Shown: positions 1 to 11,743, numbered from the stretch's first letter. The stretch: 64,000 nt of DNA from Gracilaria vermiculophylla (GCA_019155205.2 JAHNZQ020000010.1:429466-493465); one strand, 5' to 3'. A program made the numbers and translations. The notes: generated by a model not told the origin, from the letters alone.

Positions 1-1800
1 GCGTGGAGCAAACAGAAGCATCCCCTAAAGAGTCTATACATTCATCCACACGGGGAATCGGGTACGAACCGCGTACGGTCACCTTGTTGAGGCGTCTGTA
101 GTCAATAGAGAACCTTTAGAAGCCATCTTTTTTCTTCAAAACCACCGCTGGGGAGGCCCATTTGGAATTGGAAGGCTCGATAACGCCCTTCTCAAGCATC
201 CGATGGACCCAATCGCGTTCGAAATCACGCGCATGGGGTCCGACCCTTCCCAGGAGTTGATGTATCAGTTTCGCATCGAGCGTGAGCTGGATCCCGTGCC
301 TGGTCGGGCTGACCTGACCCAGGCGACCAGACCACATGTCCTCAAAGGCGGATAGCATCCCCACTATCCTATGGCGATACCCTTCGAAATCCTTGCCAAT
401 TTGGAGCTTCGCCTGCCAGATGGAAGGATTCTCTTCTTCGGGAGCCGTTGAAGTCGCTTCAGCCCCCATGGTGACGATTTCATCACGGTCTGCAAGGTCT
501 TCCGTAATAGGAAGATGAGCTAGTCCTGCTGGGGCGGGTAGAGCCAGTCCTGCAGGGGCGGGTAGAGCCAGTCCTGCAGGGGCGGGTAGTGCCAGTCCGA
601 CAACAGTTTCTTTCTGGAGCCGTAACGGGGACTCCTTCAGGTTGGCAAGCACTACCCTGAAGGGACTGTTCGGTATTATTTCTATAACACCGTTCCCCAT
701 CATGGAGTGCTGTTTCGTCGTCAGGTGTGGACTCTCCTGCAGGAATGAAAGGCCAGATGCAGAGGTCTGCACCCAGACTTCGGCCTGACTCCTTGCGGGT
801 ATTTCGATGCTCATCACCACTCGGAGCTTATTCGACTGAGTCTCCTTTGGAAGACTACCCACGTGACGTGCGTTGACGTCCGCTCCTGGAGATGCGGACA
901 AGATGCATACAGGGGCGCCGTCGTGAGACGTCACCTTCCGCAGTCATGGATAGAATGCACGTACTAACCGACACTCAAAGGAAGTGCCCAATATGCATTC
1001 TGCGGCCAAGTTGGTCGCCACGAGGAACCACACTTCCACTTGTAAGGAGCCAAATTTGAAGGTATAGGGGGATTGCTCCGAGGTTGTTCAATGCTCGACG
1101 CGACGCATCGCGCACCGTAGGGAGCTTGCCAGTCCTCAGAGAGCCGAGAGCAGACCACGGGAGCACGGCGGCGTGCACTAGATTGGTGCCAGCTCCCGTA
1201 TCGAGTATAGAGCGCACCGTGATGGAGTCGAGCGAGAAAAATCCTGCAGAGGTGGATACCTTATAGTCCTCACGGCGGAGCGTGCAAACAGATTCCTCAA
1301 AGGTGTCGAATGGGTCCAAGGAGATTGGGGGGTACGCCGATTCTGCGTTGACGCAGCAGACGGCTTCTCTCCCTTTCCTAAAAGCAACCTCCGTGGAGCT
1401 GACGTTCGGTGACACCTGCCGGTATCCTTTCGACCAGGTCTTGTGAGATCTAATCCGTAAGGCGAGGGGCCAGCGACTCCAGGAGGGACTTAGCCTCCGG
1501 GTATTCCTCTCCCTGCAGCTCCTGGGGTGGCAGATGCGATGCCATGTGTGATTCTTAAACCTCCACGTCGGCGTTCTTCAGAGATTTCGCGGGGGCTTCC
1601 GCTTGCCTCCGATCATACATTCTCCTAAGGCGATTCCTGAAACGCGCCACAGAGGAGCCAGGATTCCTAAGGATACTTTCAGGGTCCTCCAGTCTGATGG
1701 CCATTTCCTGGGGAGCGCTGTGCGTGCTGCGCCCACCGACGAAATTGGTTGCTTGAGGGTTCTGTAGGGGGGTTTCCATTGTGGGTTCTGAGGAGTCCAT
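1..1800 (-). mobile_element. Decayed Ty3/gypsy retrotransposon, copy A (gag start, retropepsin, start of RT)
   Basis: Read on the minus strand. A gag-like N-terminus starts with ATG at 1800 and runs to 1555. A retropepsin-like segment (1415-975) carries the catalytic motif ILDTGAGTNLV near 1201-1170. A linker plus the N-terminal part of reverse transcriptase (934-116) ends in the Ty3/gypsy hallmark EKGVIEPSNSKWASP followed by KKKDG. The next codon is a stop, after which the same frame continues through RT as RFSIDYRRLNKVTVRGSYPIPRVDE to the window edge (described in two pieces: RFSIDYRRLNKV, then SYPIPRVDE). Protease and RT lie in different frames. The copy is therefore broken by at least one nonsense change and probably by frameshifts, and it is cut by the window start. 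The same protein segments occur on the plus strand in copy B at 5,660-9,060. Identification as Ty3/gypsy pol is secure; activity is very unlikely. Confidence 0.85.
522..593. repeat. Three tandem 24-bp units inside the retroelement protease-RT linker
   Basis: The 24-bp unit occurs three times in a row from 522, 546 and 570, followed by the first bases of a fourth. On the minus strand it encodes an eight-residue repeat, LALPAPAG. Copy B at about 6,415-6,460 has only one equivalent segment (ALALPALARLAH), so this is probably a local expansion in copy A. The unit length keeps the frame. Confidence 0.9.
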
Positions 1801-2205
1801 AGAGGAGTAGTTAAGAATTCTCCTCTAGCATCGGCTTGAGCTACCCCTTATGCAAATGCATCTACAAAAAAAAAGCTTTAAAAACATTGTAAACAAAAAT
1901 AGATACTGTAAGTGGTTTATACGACAAATCACTCAAGCTGAAAGTGAAAGAAAGGCAGATAGGTCGGGGGTGATTTTCTTCCACTTCCGAATCACCGTAA
2001 GGAAGAATTCCACTGTTGGGGTCCGATCGTTGCAAACTAGAAACGCTGTTCTGCTGCGACTTTTCCAAATCCTTTAGGAACTGACTTTCCAAGTCGGAAG
2101 ATCAGTTGTGGTACTGTCAGTTCTCCTTTCAAGGTAGTGGAGCACAACTTCCATTAAGAGTTTTTCTTGACCCCAAAGGTGTGTTTTCCTAAAAGTGGTC
2201 TCCAG
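1801..2205. other. Region upstream of retroelement copy A, no gene recognised
   Basis: AT-richer DNA with short poly-A runs. It lies where a 5' untranslated leader or LTR of minus-strand copy A would be expected. From about 2,100 it begins to resemble, on the plus strand, the 3' end of an integrase (SSPF followed by VV) as in copy B near 8,830. No long terminal repeat boundary could be fixed by eye. Confidence 0.4.
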
Positions 2206-2209
2206 TATC

Positions 2210-2590
2210 CGCTATCGCGAGCCGGGGGAATTCTGAAAGAGGTTCCGCAAACACCAAGCGGAGGGGGAGGTTCACTGCGCGGACAATGCTCCTACAGGAG
2301 CTGCTGCGAGACGGCCTGGGGATCGACGGCTTAGAAACCTTTAGGAAATTCGACGAAAGTCTCCAACCGGAAAAGTAGATAAAGACTCAAGGGTGCTTTC
2401 CTTTCTTCCCCAGAGGCGGAGCCCGACCGGCAGATAAAGTATCAAGCTGGGAGCCCGCCTCGACAGGTCTTACTTATGTAGTAACTACCCGTACAATTTT
2501 ACTAAAATAAGTATAAAATTCTACCGTCCTTCAAGGATACTCTAGCGCATGCGGGCCGAAGTATACACCACGTGACTCAGTTAATAAAAA
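2210..2590 (+). repeat. LTR-like interspersed repeat, copy 1
   Basis: One of four related copies in the window. It shares blocks with the plus-strand copy at 8,940-9,260 and with the minus-strand copies at 13,690-13,310 and 13,245-13,020. The shared blocks are GGACAATGCTCC, then a block like GACCTGGGGATCG, a CCAACCGGAAAA block, a CGACAGGTCT block and an AATTCTAC block. The copies at 2,210 and 13,690 also share the end around AAGGATACT..TAGCGCA..GCGGGCCGA, so they are equally long, about 380 bp. Two of the four copies follow integrase-like sequence, which suggests the 3' untranslated region plus LTR of the Ty3/gypsy family, but paired LTRs around one element were not found. Confidence 0.7.
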
Positions 2591-2753
2591 ACGAGCCCCC
2601 CTTAAGAGAATGGGGCCATACAGCCACTCCACAATATCACCTTAGGATCTACTGTAATCCACAGGACACGCGTGCGACGACATTGATCGTGTTTGGCATG
2701 CTTCTGAGGCCACAACCAAAATTTCAAACTCACAAACTAAGAGCGGCAAGAAT

Positions 2754-3558
2754 GTGCTAATGCCCACTGTGAAGGGGAAGGACACCCTACGGTATTATGT
2801 TAGAAGAAAACTTAAAAGTGGTACCGTCTATCTAAATGACGAAGATATCGTTGGAGGGCCCATGAACTCCGATACGAGCATTGTTTTGGAAGAAGTGGAG
2901 GAAGGTTCTTCGATCTTCGCCCGGACTGGTCCCCGGTTACTTGTGGAAAAAGATCCAAAAGTCTGTAAGACTTCTGGGTCTGTCGGCTTCATGGCGAAAT
3001 ATATACAGAATAAAAGGGTAGTAGTTGCAGCTGAAGTAATGGCATCAATTGTAGGCAGCTATGGGAAACATTTTGCTTCGTACTGCAAGAGAAGAAAGCG
3101 TGCTGTTCAACGAGAGACAATGGCTGTAGTGTGGGAAGCAGTCTACAAAGACTTTGCGGAGGCTACAAAGACCCGAAGTGCGGCTACGGGGGCGGTGTTG
3201 AATGAAACCAATCTCCCACAGGAGAGGACCTTGCCATATGCACTACGGTCTGCTCTGGGAAAAGTTTATACCGGCACAGCTGACCCAAAAGCCTTACAGG
3301 ATTTTGTACCGCAAGACAATGATCTGATGCAATGCCTCAAGGACACTGACACTTTCAACAAAAAGAAGATGTCGTAATTTAGAGCACAGCTCGTAAATGG
3401 CTCCTTAGTCTCCGATGTTGTCGCAGAGACTGAGAAAATCGAAAGCAACAGCCATCCCGGAAGCATATACACTAGAAAAAAACGTCAAAGTAATCGAGAG
3501 TTGATGGAGAATGCGGTCGATGCCGTGTCATGTATGGTCGAAGTATTTGAGATGTAAT
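2754..3558 (+). pseudogene. Unrecognised reading frame with one in-frame stop
   Basis: The frame is open to a TAA at 3375-3377 (207 codons), then continues in the same frame for about 60 residues to a stop near 3,558 with similar composition. It opens with a non-ATG codon; the first ATG is at 2760, and the frame is also open upstream. The next 150 bp contain a further Glu-rich coding-looking stretch in another frame (SEDVENPEDLRELQ). The protein has Lys/Arg clusters and no domain that I recognise. It lies between an LTR-like repeat and a transposase remnant, so a transposon-borne or captured gene in decay is plausible. No function is assigned. Confidence 0.4.
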
Positions 3559-3884
3559 CTTCATTTTTATTACGCGTTATACCGGAGCAAACCGAACTGC
3601 AATCAGAAGACGTCGAAAATCCCGAAGACCTTCGTGAACTTCAGGTCAAAACGCTGGAGAGTGAGGAGGTGGACAAAACGATGAAGCGTCTGATCTACTG
3701 CGCGACCAACAAGTCATAACAGGGGAAGAATTAAAAGAACAGGTGAAAGCCTTCGTACACTTCTAGCCCTGCCACCCATCCTCATTTATACTGAAGTCCC
3801 GGTGTCTTTGATGCAAAACGTTTTTCATGATGGCTGCACTTTGGAACATAAAAGCAAATGGCGACCGCCGGTTCGTGCAGATGT

Positions 3885-4653
3885 CTACAAACCCCTAAAA
3901 AAGTATTTCATTCCGCAAATTCCCCACTCTGCTTTCACCCGGTATCCAGAATGCAGCTTGTTGAATGCTCGCATGACTGGGTCTGAATCCACGCCGGCTA
4001 CCACACGTGCGTCAATCCGTCTCAAAATAAAGTGGTCTAGTCCAAAATACCCTGGGTCACCAAGCAGATACTCTACAGGATAAGGCTTATTGGGATGTAC
4101 AATAAAGTGTTACTGCCGGCTGTGTGCTAAACCTGTATCACGTAACACGGAGATATCATTACGACAGCTTTATTAAAACAATATATCTTTTTACGGCCGT
4201 TCAAATATGCACGGTAATAGGCGCTCCGCGGTCGTCGTATTTTACAGAGCGTACCATCAACATATCCCATGAATCCCGGACAGAATTGGTTCCTGTCCCG
4301 CATTACTGCTCTTTGCTCCAACATTGGCCACCTAATCAGTTCTGCCATGATCTTGTTAATAATGCTGCATATGAATATGCAGTAGTCTCGAAGAGACATT
4401 CTATTGTGATTCCAGCGGGATGCCATGGTGTGAGTACTTTTGCAACCACAAATGTAAAAGATGGTAGCCAAAACTCTCTCGCGTGTAGAAATTCTTCATT
4501 TTCTTCCAGCAGAACTAGCACGCAACTCATAGGTGTGCGGCCATGCATTGCAATTACGAGATAGATTACTTGACATAGGGTCTCCAGATCCCGCGGTAAG
4601 AATCCTGTATTGACCTTGATGAGCGATACGTGTGCGTTGATAAGATTATCCAA
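3885..4653 (-). pseudogene. PIF/Harbinger-type transposase, frameshifted (DDE_Tnp_4 superfamily)
   Basis: Read on the minus strand. The segment starting at 4471 contains a helical block (MSLRDYCIFICSIINKIMAE) and the first catalytic Asp in GFMGYVDGTLCKIRRP, followed by YLNGRKKIYCFNKAVV. After a stop near 4,127 the reading shifts frame and resumes at about 4,105. That part carries the second Asp in PVEYLLGDPGYFGLDHFILR and the third acidic residue in RVKAEWGICGMKYFFRGL, ending at a stop at 3885-3887. The frame from 4653 (EEFLHAREFWLPS) is probably the upstream part, also out of frame. All three DDE positions can still be seen, but at least one frameshift, and probably two, break the gene. Terminal inverted repeats were not located. 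Confidence 0.75.
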
Positions 4654-5655
4654 AACGGCTTATCTTTGGGATCTACAGATTTACGGAGTGGTCTCCGTTG
4701 TATTCTTCCTGCAGATCGTCCACAAGAATCAAAACTAGCTCCATAACTGAACTACATACCTTAAAGAGAGTCACCGCATGTGAAATAAATGCTATCCATG
4801 TGGTTCTAATAGGCGACAAGTCCTCGTCACATTTCATGCGGAAGCTGCAGGACGGCAGAGAATGCTGGGAATAGAGTGAAAGTTGGAGGGCGACCGAGGA
4901 ATCGAGACGTAAGAGTAGAGCAGGACTGGCGGAAGTCACCGAACGGCGGTGTTGAGACTACCGTGGACTAGTGAAGAAGACGTGGTTCGAAGAAGTGTAG
5001 ATTGGGCTCAGTGGGAGGTGGCCACAGGGCAGAAGGAGCGGGAGGATGAGAGATTGGTCGCATGGAACAAAAGTGCTGGGAGGCGCGTGATCTGCCGGTT
5101 GGACGTGGCCATCAGCGTTCAGCCAAAACTAGAGAGCCATAACGTACCATTAAAGTCACAAGACCTCCAGTTTGGAGGTATTTGCGAGTTTGTCCACACT
5201 GACGATGAAGAAGAATTAGTTGATGAAAACTATGGGTATCAATAGCCTGTTAATGTCCAAATTATTTTGTATTTGAGGCCAGGTCTAATGTAATGTGTAC
5301 TTCAGTACTTGGTTTTTATTTGCATCTGTGCTGTAACAACGGAGAGCGGAAGGTATCGAACCTCGTATCATGAAACACGCTCCGATCAAGAAAAATACGG
5401 TTACTGCGTTGCAGTTGGAATGCAGCCTGTCCCACTGGCACCTGCGCCGCCAACGCAAGGGCTGGCACCCGAATCGGTGGCACCTCAGGGGAGCACGGTG
5501 CATCCCAGTGCACATCCTTAGCAGCCGTACTCTACTGGAACTCAGATCCTCTACACGGAAAAAAAACCCTCCGGGTCGCGCGTAGCGGCTCCGCGTGGCT
5601 CCTTACCATCGAGCCTCTGCCCAACGGAAGTAGCCGTCGGGAAAGGGTGATAAGC
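4654..5655. other. No gene recognised
   Basis: Short unconvincing reading frames only. The 98-codon plus frame at 4,949-5,245, ending in an acidic HTDDEEELVDENYG tail, has no recognisable domain. It could be a fragment of a transposon-encoded protein or chance. Around 5,400-5,520 the plus strand encodes a Pro-rich stretch that may belong to the gag region of retroelement copy B, just downstream. Confidence 0.35.
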
Positions 5656-5659
5656 TATT

Positions 5660-8600
5660 TGCACGGTTGGCGCAGAATCGGCGGGACTTCCAATGCATTT
5701 GGACCCATACGAGACCTTTGCCGACTGTGTCTGCACGCTTCGCCGTGATACTTACAAGGTATTTGCCTCTATCCGATGTTCCGCACCCGCTTCCACCACT
5801 GTGCACCCTATACCCAACACTGGGGCTGGCCCCAACCTGGTGCACGCTGCCGTGCTCTCGCAGTATGCTCTCTGCTCCTGGAGGAATGGCAAGCTCCCTA
5901 CCGTGAGATATGCGTCGCGCTGAGCGCCGAACATCCTCCGAGCACTACCTCTGTATCTCCGGATGGGCTCCTTACACATGAAGATGTGGTTCCTCGTGGC
6001 GACCAGCTTGGGAGCATAATGCATATTGGGCAGTTCCTTTGTCGATCTGTATGTACGTGCATTACACCCACGCTCGGGGAAAGTGGCGTTTCACGACGCC
6101 GCTTACGTAGATATTGTGTCCGCATCTCCGAGACCGGACGCGAATGCGTGTCGAGTGGGTAATTTTTCCAAAGGAGAGGCAGTCAAATAAGCTTCGGGTG
6201 GTGAAGAGAATCAAAACACCGGAGAGGAGTCAGGCCGACGTTTGGCTGCAAACCTCTGCATCTAGCCTCTCTTTGCTACTGGGGAGATCGCATCTGATGA
6301 GTATGCAGCACTCCATGACGGCGAGTGACGCTATAGACATAGTGCCGACTATCCCCTTCCGGCTGGTTCCTGATAACCTATAGGAGGCGCCTTTACGGCT
6401 TCGAAAAGGATCTGTCGTTGCATTAGCACTACCCGCCCTTGCACGACTGGCTCATTTTCTTCGTGTGGAAGACCTTGATGAACAAAATACAATCTTCACC
6501 ATGAAAGCCGAGGGGACATCGACGACTCCATAGGAGAAGAATCCTGCCAGTCTCCAAAAGAAGCTCCAAATTGGTGAAGGTTTTGAAGAGTATCGCCATA
6601 GGATAGTGGAGACGCTATCCACCTTTCAGGAAATGTGGTCTCGTCCTCTTGGTTAAGTGAGCCAGGCAAAGCACTGGATCTAGCTCACACCTGTTGCGAA
6701 ACCGGGACACCAACTCCCGAGGAGAGCCGGGCGTCTTGACCGTGTTTTCGAAAGCAACGAGGTCCAGGAGATACTAGACAAAGGCATTATTGAGCATTCC
6801 AACTTCCGGTGATCCTCCCTATTTGTGTTTTCGAAGAAGAGAAATGGCTTTTTCAGGATCTTCATTGACTCAAGACGCCTCAACGCGGTGACGGTACGCG
6901 ATTCGTACCAATACACGGTATGGAGGAATGTATTGATTCCTTAGGTGATGCGTCCGTTTTCTTCACACTGTAAGCCAATCATGGTTACTGGAAAATTGAG
7001 ATGCATGACTCTGAAAAGGATGGGACAACGTTCACTTCACGCTGAGTAATTTTCAGATTCTTAAGGATGCCATTTAAAATGAAGAATGCACCCGCTACGT
7101 TCCAACGAGCGATGTACATGATCCTGTCGAAACTGAAGTGCCAGTACGCCCTGGTATATATTCAAGATGTCATAATGTACTACCGTAGCGTGGAAGAGCA
7201 CTTTATGCATGTTTAGCACGTGCTCCAGCTCCTGAAGGATGATGGCTTTTCCTTAAAACTGGAGAATTGTCTCTTTTTTAGTGCCTCGGTGGATTACTTG
7301 GAGCACGTTGTGCTCCTGGGCCACCTACAGGCTTCCACAAAGACTTAAGACGCCATCAAGAAATCGCACCCTCCCACAAACCATACAGAGCTATGCTCCT
7401 TCCTGGGGTTGTCTAATGTCTTTTGGAGGTTTGTGACGCTCGTATTGCGACGCCGTTAAATAGCCGCCAGGAGAAAAATAAACCGATACAATTGACCCCC
7501 TGAACGGACAAAGTGTTCGAAGCCCTTAAAAAATGAAAAGGAGACTAGTAGAGCCACCGATCTTGGTTCTTCCGAGGCGAAACGGCCGAATGGTGCTTGA
7601 CACAGACGCCGGTAAATACCAGGTCGAATCTGGCGTCTTATAAGAACAACTTGAAGGTGGAGTTCAATGTATAGGATACTGGAGTCGCAGTCTCTCACCA
7701 ATGGAACGGAATTGTTCACTTCGGATCGCAAATGTCTCGCCATTCTATGGGCGGTGTTGTAACTATGGCGACACCTGGAAGTTGCGCGTTTCACCTTGAG
7801 GGCGGACCATGCACCATTGAAGTGGATACTGTCCTTGAAGGATGCTTCTGGTCACGTAGAGAGGTGGAAACCACGACTCCTGAAGTTTGAGTTTGACCAT
7901 GTCCATCGCCCTGGCCTAAAACCCCCAGGGGGACGCTCTGTCGCGTATTTCTACCGAGAGAGGACATAAAACACCGTTTGAGGAGACAGTTCCGTGTCTA
8001 GTCATCGAGCCCCCTAAGACAAGGAAGAAGGATCCGAAGGATAATGCTTGGAATGCTATGAACCAGTAAGCAAGTTAAGTGACCTTCCGGAGGTAGCGGC
8101 CCTCGTTGAGGAGGAGAAAGACGTTTTCCCCATCCCCATATCGGAATGTCGGCCGAGACGGCATACTTTTACGCCGCGCTCTACTGGACGGTGCTCTCTA
8201 AAAGGTGGTTCCGACGATTCTACGGGTGAGGGTGCCGTAGTTTTCGCACTGTCCTTGCCTCGTTGGGCACCCCGATGGAGCACGCATTTATTTCATTATG
8301 AGGAGGGAGTTTTATTGGCCGCAAATGGCTATGAATGCCTTCCAAATGATGGCGGAGTGGCACCCGTGCGCCACCGCACGGGGAAATATTAGCAAATACC
8401 GGACGCCGCTCACCCTGTTCCCGCCTTCATGACCTTTGGAATTCGTGGCCATGGATATTTTGGGTCCTCTGCCCAAGTCGAAGATAGAATATCGTTTTTT
8501 CTTTGTAATCACCTATCGGTTCTTGAAGATCACGCGCATCGTTCCTCCCCGGATATCCATTACAGCAGTAATTGCTGACATCTTTCTGGAGAATTGTATG

Positions 8601-9060
8601 TAAGCATATGGGATCACGTTGTATCTTCCCAATGACAACAGAACCCAGTTTGCGGCGAAGCTATTCAGCGCTATCTCCGGAAAGCTTGGGATGAAGCAGT
8701 TGTCTACCACTGCTCACGACCCCCAGACCAGCGGACAGGCGGTGAAGTTTCACAAACACCTCGCCTCAAGCTTGAAACACTATGTCGCGGATCGCCAAAC
8801 GACGTTGGGCGCATACTGTGGTACCTTCAGTTCTCCTTTCGAGGTGGTACCTCAAAACGTGTGCTAGGGGTTCTTGTTGACTCCAGAGGCGCGAGTTCCA
8901 ATAGGTTATCTCCCATAATCACTGTCACAAACCGGGAAAATTCTGAAAGATGGTCGAAAAATCTCAAGCGAATAACGGCGCTAATTGGACGGACAATGCT
9001 CCCACAGGCGCCGCTACGAGGCGACCTGGAGATCGTTGGCTTCCAAACCTAAGGATGTTC
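5660..9060 (+). mobile_element. Decayed Ty3/gypsy retrotransposon, copy B (protease, RT, RNase H, integrase)
   Basis: The plus strand can be followed in the Ty3/gypsy order. Protease at about 5,690-5,920 aligns to copy A, but its catalytic triplet is NTG (PNTGAGPNLVHAAVL) where copy A has DTG. Linker and RT run from about 6,150 to 7,400 (FFRIFIDSRRLNAVTVRDSY), with the YxDD box read as YIQDV near 7,160. RNase H at 7,560-7,960 shows VLDTDAGKYQ, then ADHAPLKWILSLKDASGHVE. The integrase zinc region at 8,255-8,400 has MRREFYWPQ. The integrase core at 8,445-8,866 shows VAMDILGPLPKSK, then NDNRTQFAAKLF where SDRGTQF is usual, then DPQTSGQAVKF where the catalytic Glu is expected. More than ten in-frame stops and frame changes show an old, dead copy. 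Confidence 0.88.
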
Positions 9061-9260
9061 GACGAGACCCTCGAAGCGGAAAAATAGATGAAGACTCAAG
9101 GATGCTAGCTTTACTTCTCCATAAGGTGAAGCTCGACCGGTAGATAATAAGGTACCGTGCCGGGAGCGCACCTTGACAGGTCTCACTGCTGTAAGAATTA
9201 TCTGCACTAATTAATTCTAATATATCGAAATTCTACAATATCTCAGGAGTACTGTATTCA
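8940..9260 (+). repeat. LTR-like interspersed repeat, copy 2
   Basis: This follows the integrase core of copy B directly and has the same blocks as the copy at 2,210-2,590, including GGACAATGCTCC, a CGGAAAAATAGATGAAGACTCAAG-type block and GACAGGTCTCACTG. It is more diverged at its 3' end than copies 1 and 3. Confidence 0.65.
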
Positions 9261-9519
9261 GTAATATAAAATACAAGCACTACGTAGAAACACCCCGTTA
9301 GAAAACCACAACGCAATGTCATCTTAGGATGTCCTGTACTACACATACGTGGACCAGCTCACGTATGCATAAAACCTGCAGGTACACCTCTCCACGGGGA
9401 CCCCTCCGTTTAATCTGGTGCTCTTGCGCGTCACGCGTAGAGCCGTCATCATGGCACTTGTCACGGCGTACCCGGTGGATGGGCCACAGACACCAACAGA
9501 GGCTCATTGAAAGCGCTTC

Positions 9520-9833
9520 ATTTTTAGGCGCTATGAGGACGCACTCTTCCTTGCAAAAGCAGAGAAAAAGCCTCGCAGAAGAGAAATACAGCGGGTTTCG
9601 ACCGGAATGGGAAAGAAGGCACTCACCTGAAAGAAAGCGACGAGGGTTTTCTCGACAAATCCAAGGAGACGTACGATGAACTGCCAGACGTCAAGCGCAA
9701 GAAAGCGCAAGACAACTCTGGGCCTTTCAAAGTCCTTGACACTGACAGGGACACTGTCGGCGTCGAGGTAAATGGTCTCCGAGACGTCATCTCCCACGAT
9801 GGGGTGACGAGATTCCCAACGCCCAGCCTCTGA
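9520..9833 (+). mobile_element. Integrase C-terminal fragment (GPY/F-type module) of a Ty3/gypsy element
   Basis: An upstream piece (EDALFLAKAEK) is followed in another frame by a stretch open from about 9,610 to a TGA at 9831-9833. It includes TYDELPDVKRKKAQDNSGPF, then KVLDTDRDTVGVEVNGL and SHDGVTRFP. The GPF-KVL-VxVDGL-VTR pattern matches the GPY/F module found at the C-terminus of many gypsy integrases. It lies beyond the LTR-like repeat that ends copy B, so it is either a second element or the displaced tail of copy B. Confidence 0.65.
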
Positions 9834-10439
9834 GGAGCGCCCGCCATTCCACCTCAGGGGCCATCCGTGGATACCCGTACTCCATCCACCTCAGGAGGGA
9901 CGACACAGATGGATACTGGAAATCTCATCACAACTCTCGGTGAACCACTGATGGAAGCCCCAGACGCCATCATGAACCCTCAAGGTGAGATCCTTCATGC
10001 GGTGAACCATATTGTCTCTCACTGACAGACCCCCGCACGACTATTGTACTGCGTATGATGGTACAGGTACAAATCAAACGGATGACACTGAAGAACCTCC
10101 GAGACAAATTTCGGAGATTATACTCAAGAGATAGAACGCCAATCTGGAACGGAAACGTATTTCCGCATTGAAGTTTCCGTAAGAGAAAGGGAAGAAGAGA
10201 GCCAAGATGGGATTGTTTTTCGTTATCCGCTATCTCTTTCTCACCTGGAGTTCTCTCTTTCGCCTCCAGGCCGCCATTGCCCGCTTATCGTGCGCTACTG
10301 CGGCGGCACCTCCTGTTTCTGAGTGCTCGAGCATGGCCAATTTGTATTTTGACCACCCGTTGGAAAGCCTCTGCTCCACCTCAAGGGTGTTTTAATCTGT
10401 CACTACGTGAGCGAACTTCGATCGCCGGGGTATCTTTTC
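9834..10439. other. No gene recognised; probable retroelement downstream DNA
   Basis: Continues in the frame downstream of the integrase tail with a Pro/Thr-rich stretch and several stops (about 9,834-10,200), then short frames only. No domain or RNA gene seen. Confidence 0.35.
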
Positions 10440-11404
10440 CTACAAGTGGCCGAACCGCGTTGCACACTCCGCACCCAAGCAAGCCTTCGCTGCGAGAGCG
10501 TGGCTCTTAATTAACTCCTTCAGGCTCTCCTTGATGGCAGCCATTGAGGCTCGGTCCGCCCGTGCCCTTTGCAGCTCGAGGTCGCAGTCACAAGCCTTTC
10601 TCTGGATCTCCACAGGAGAGGCAGGCGCAGGGCGACCGGGTATCAGACACGCCTGCGCCAACTCCTGAAAGGCGGTACCATGAGCCCCAGAAGACGACCC
10701 GCCCGGAAATCCGCCGGAAGCGATAATATCTGCAGGCAGCTTAACAGCCGCCACAGAAGGAGTCGTGACCGACATACTTGTGGGAACAGTAGGCTCCCGA
10801 GCGGATGCTGCTGGCTCGTCCGTGGAGGACAGCAAGGAAAAAGGCAGGGCAGCCGGCACCGGAGGTGACGCTGGCACAGGAGCTGGGACGCTCCGCAGGC
10901 GAGGCTGGATAACCTGAACCGTGACGCTCCTCAAACGGGATTGCACCACCGGAGTCGGAACAGCCGGGACGGGAGTAATCTCGCCCTCCTTCATATGCGT
11001 TACACCAACCATCGCTACTGGAGGCCGTGCCACCACCCAGGGGAGCGCAGCCGCGTACTGTGCCGGAGCCGGTGACAAAAATGGCGTACGGATCGCCAGA
11101 CGTTCCATAGGATCATAATCTGGGACACGTAGCCGTGGCACGTGAGGAACCAGATAAGTTCTAAGGATGAGGAAGGCCGGGTAGGCTCGCCTGTCACAGT
11201 CTCCATTTGAGCTCCTCACGATGGGGTGAAACTTGTCTTCGCCATAATTATACCAAAGAAAGCCCGCGTATCGTTCCACGCCACCTGAAAGATGTTCTCC
11301 ACCAGCGTCTCCGCCTCAGATTTGCTCCATGCGGTGCCTTGAACCAGATTCAGAATCTTAAAGGAGCGTAGGACCCTCATAATTGGTACTGATAAAGAGA
11401 GCAA
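10440..11404 (-). pseudogene. Unrecognised Pro/Val/Ala-rich protein, apparently frameshifted
   Basis: A minus-strand frame of 279 codons (11279-10440) has a low-complexity centre rich in Val, Pro and Ala with an internal repeat (QSRLRSV.., QPRLRSV..) and a C-terminal helical, charged region (RADRASMAAIKESLKELIKS). Its non-ATG opening overlaps another minus frame (11404-11216) that ends in AWNDTRAFFGIIMAKTSF. In the overlap the long frame reads GFLWYNYGEDKFHPIV, and the two look like one protein interrupted by a one-base shift. It lies among retroelement remnants, so a gag-like or other transposon protein is possible. Not assigned. Confidence 0.35.
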
Positions 11405-11743
11405 AGTCCCGGTGGTTGGCTGAGAAGAGGAATCCCAGTAGAGGCGACATTTGCGATACCGAGTTTAGCAAGTGAGGCCCTCTTCTGTTGCCTTTAGATA
11501 AGCCGCAAGGGTGCCAACCGCTATTTCCATTGAGGCAATCAGCATGATGAACCTATTGAAGGTCAGAGGGGAAAGGGAAGGTTGGAGGAATATTAAGAAT
11601 GTTCGCCTGCTCTGGCTTGGATTTACTTGGAGGTGCCTCGACCACGACTTATATAGTGGTTCAGTCGCACCGAATAGGTTGTATCAGAAATTACACTACA
11701 AAGGCGAGACACTCAATTCTACCAATCATATTGTAACATGACA

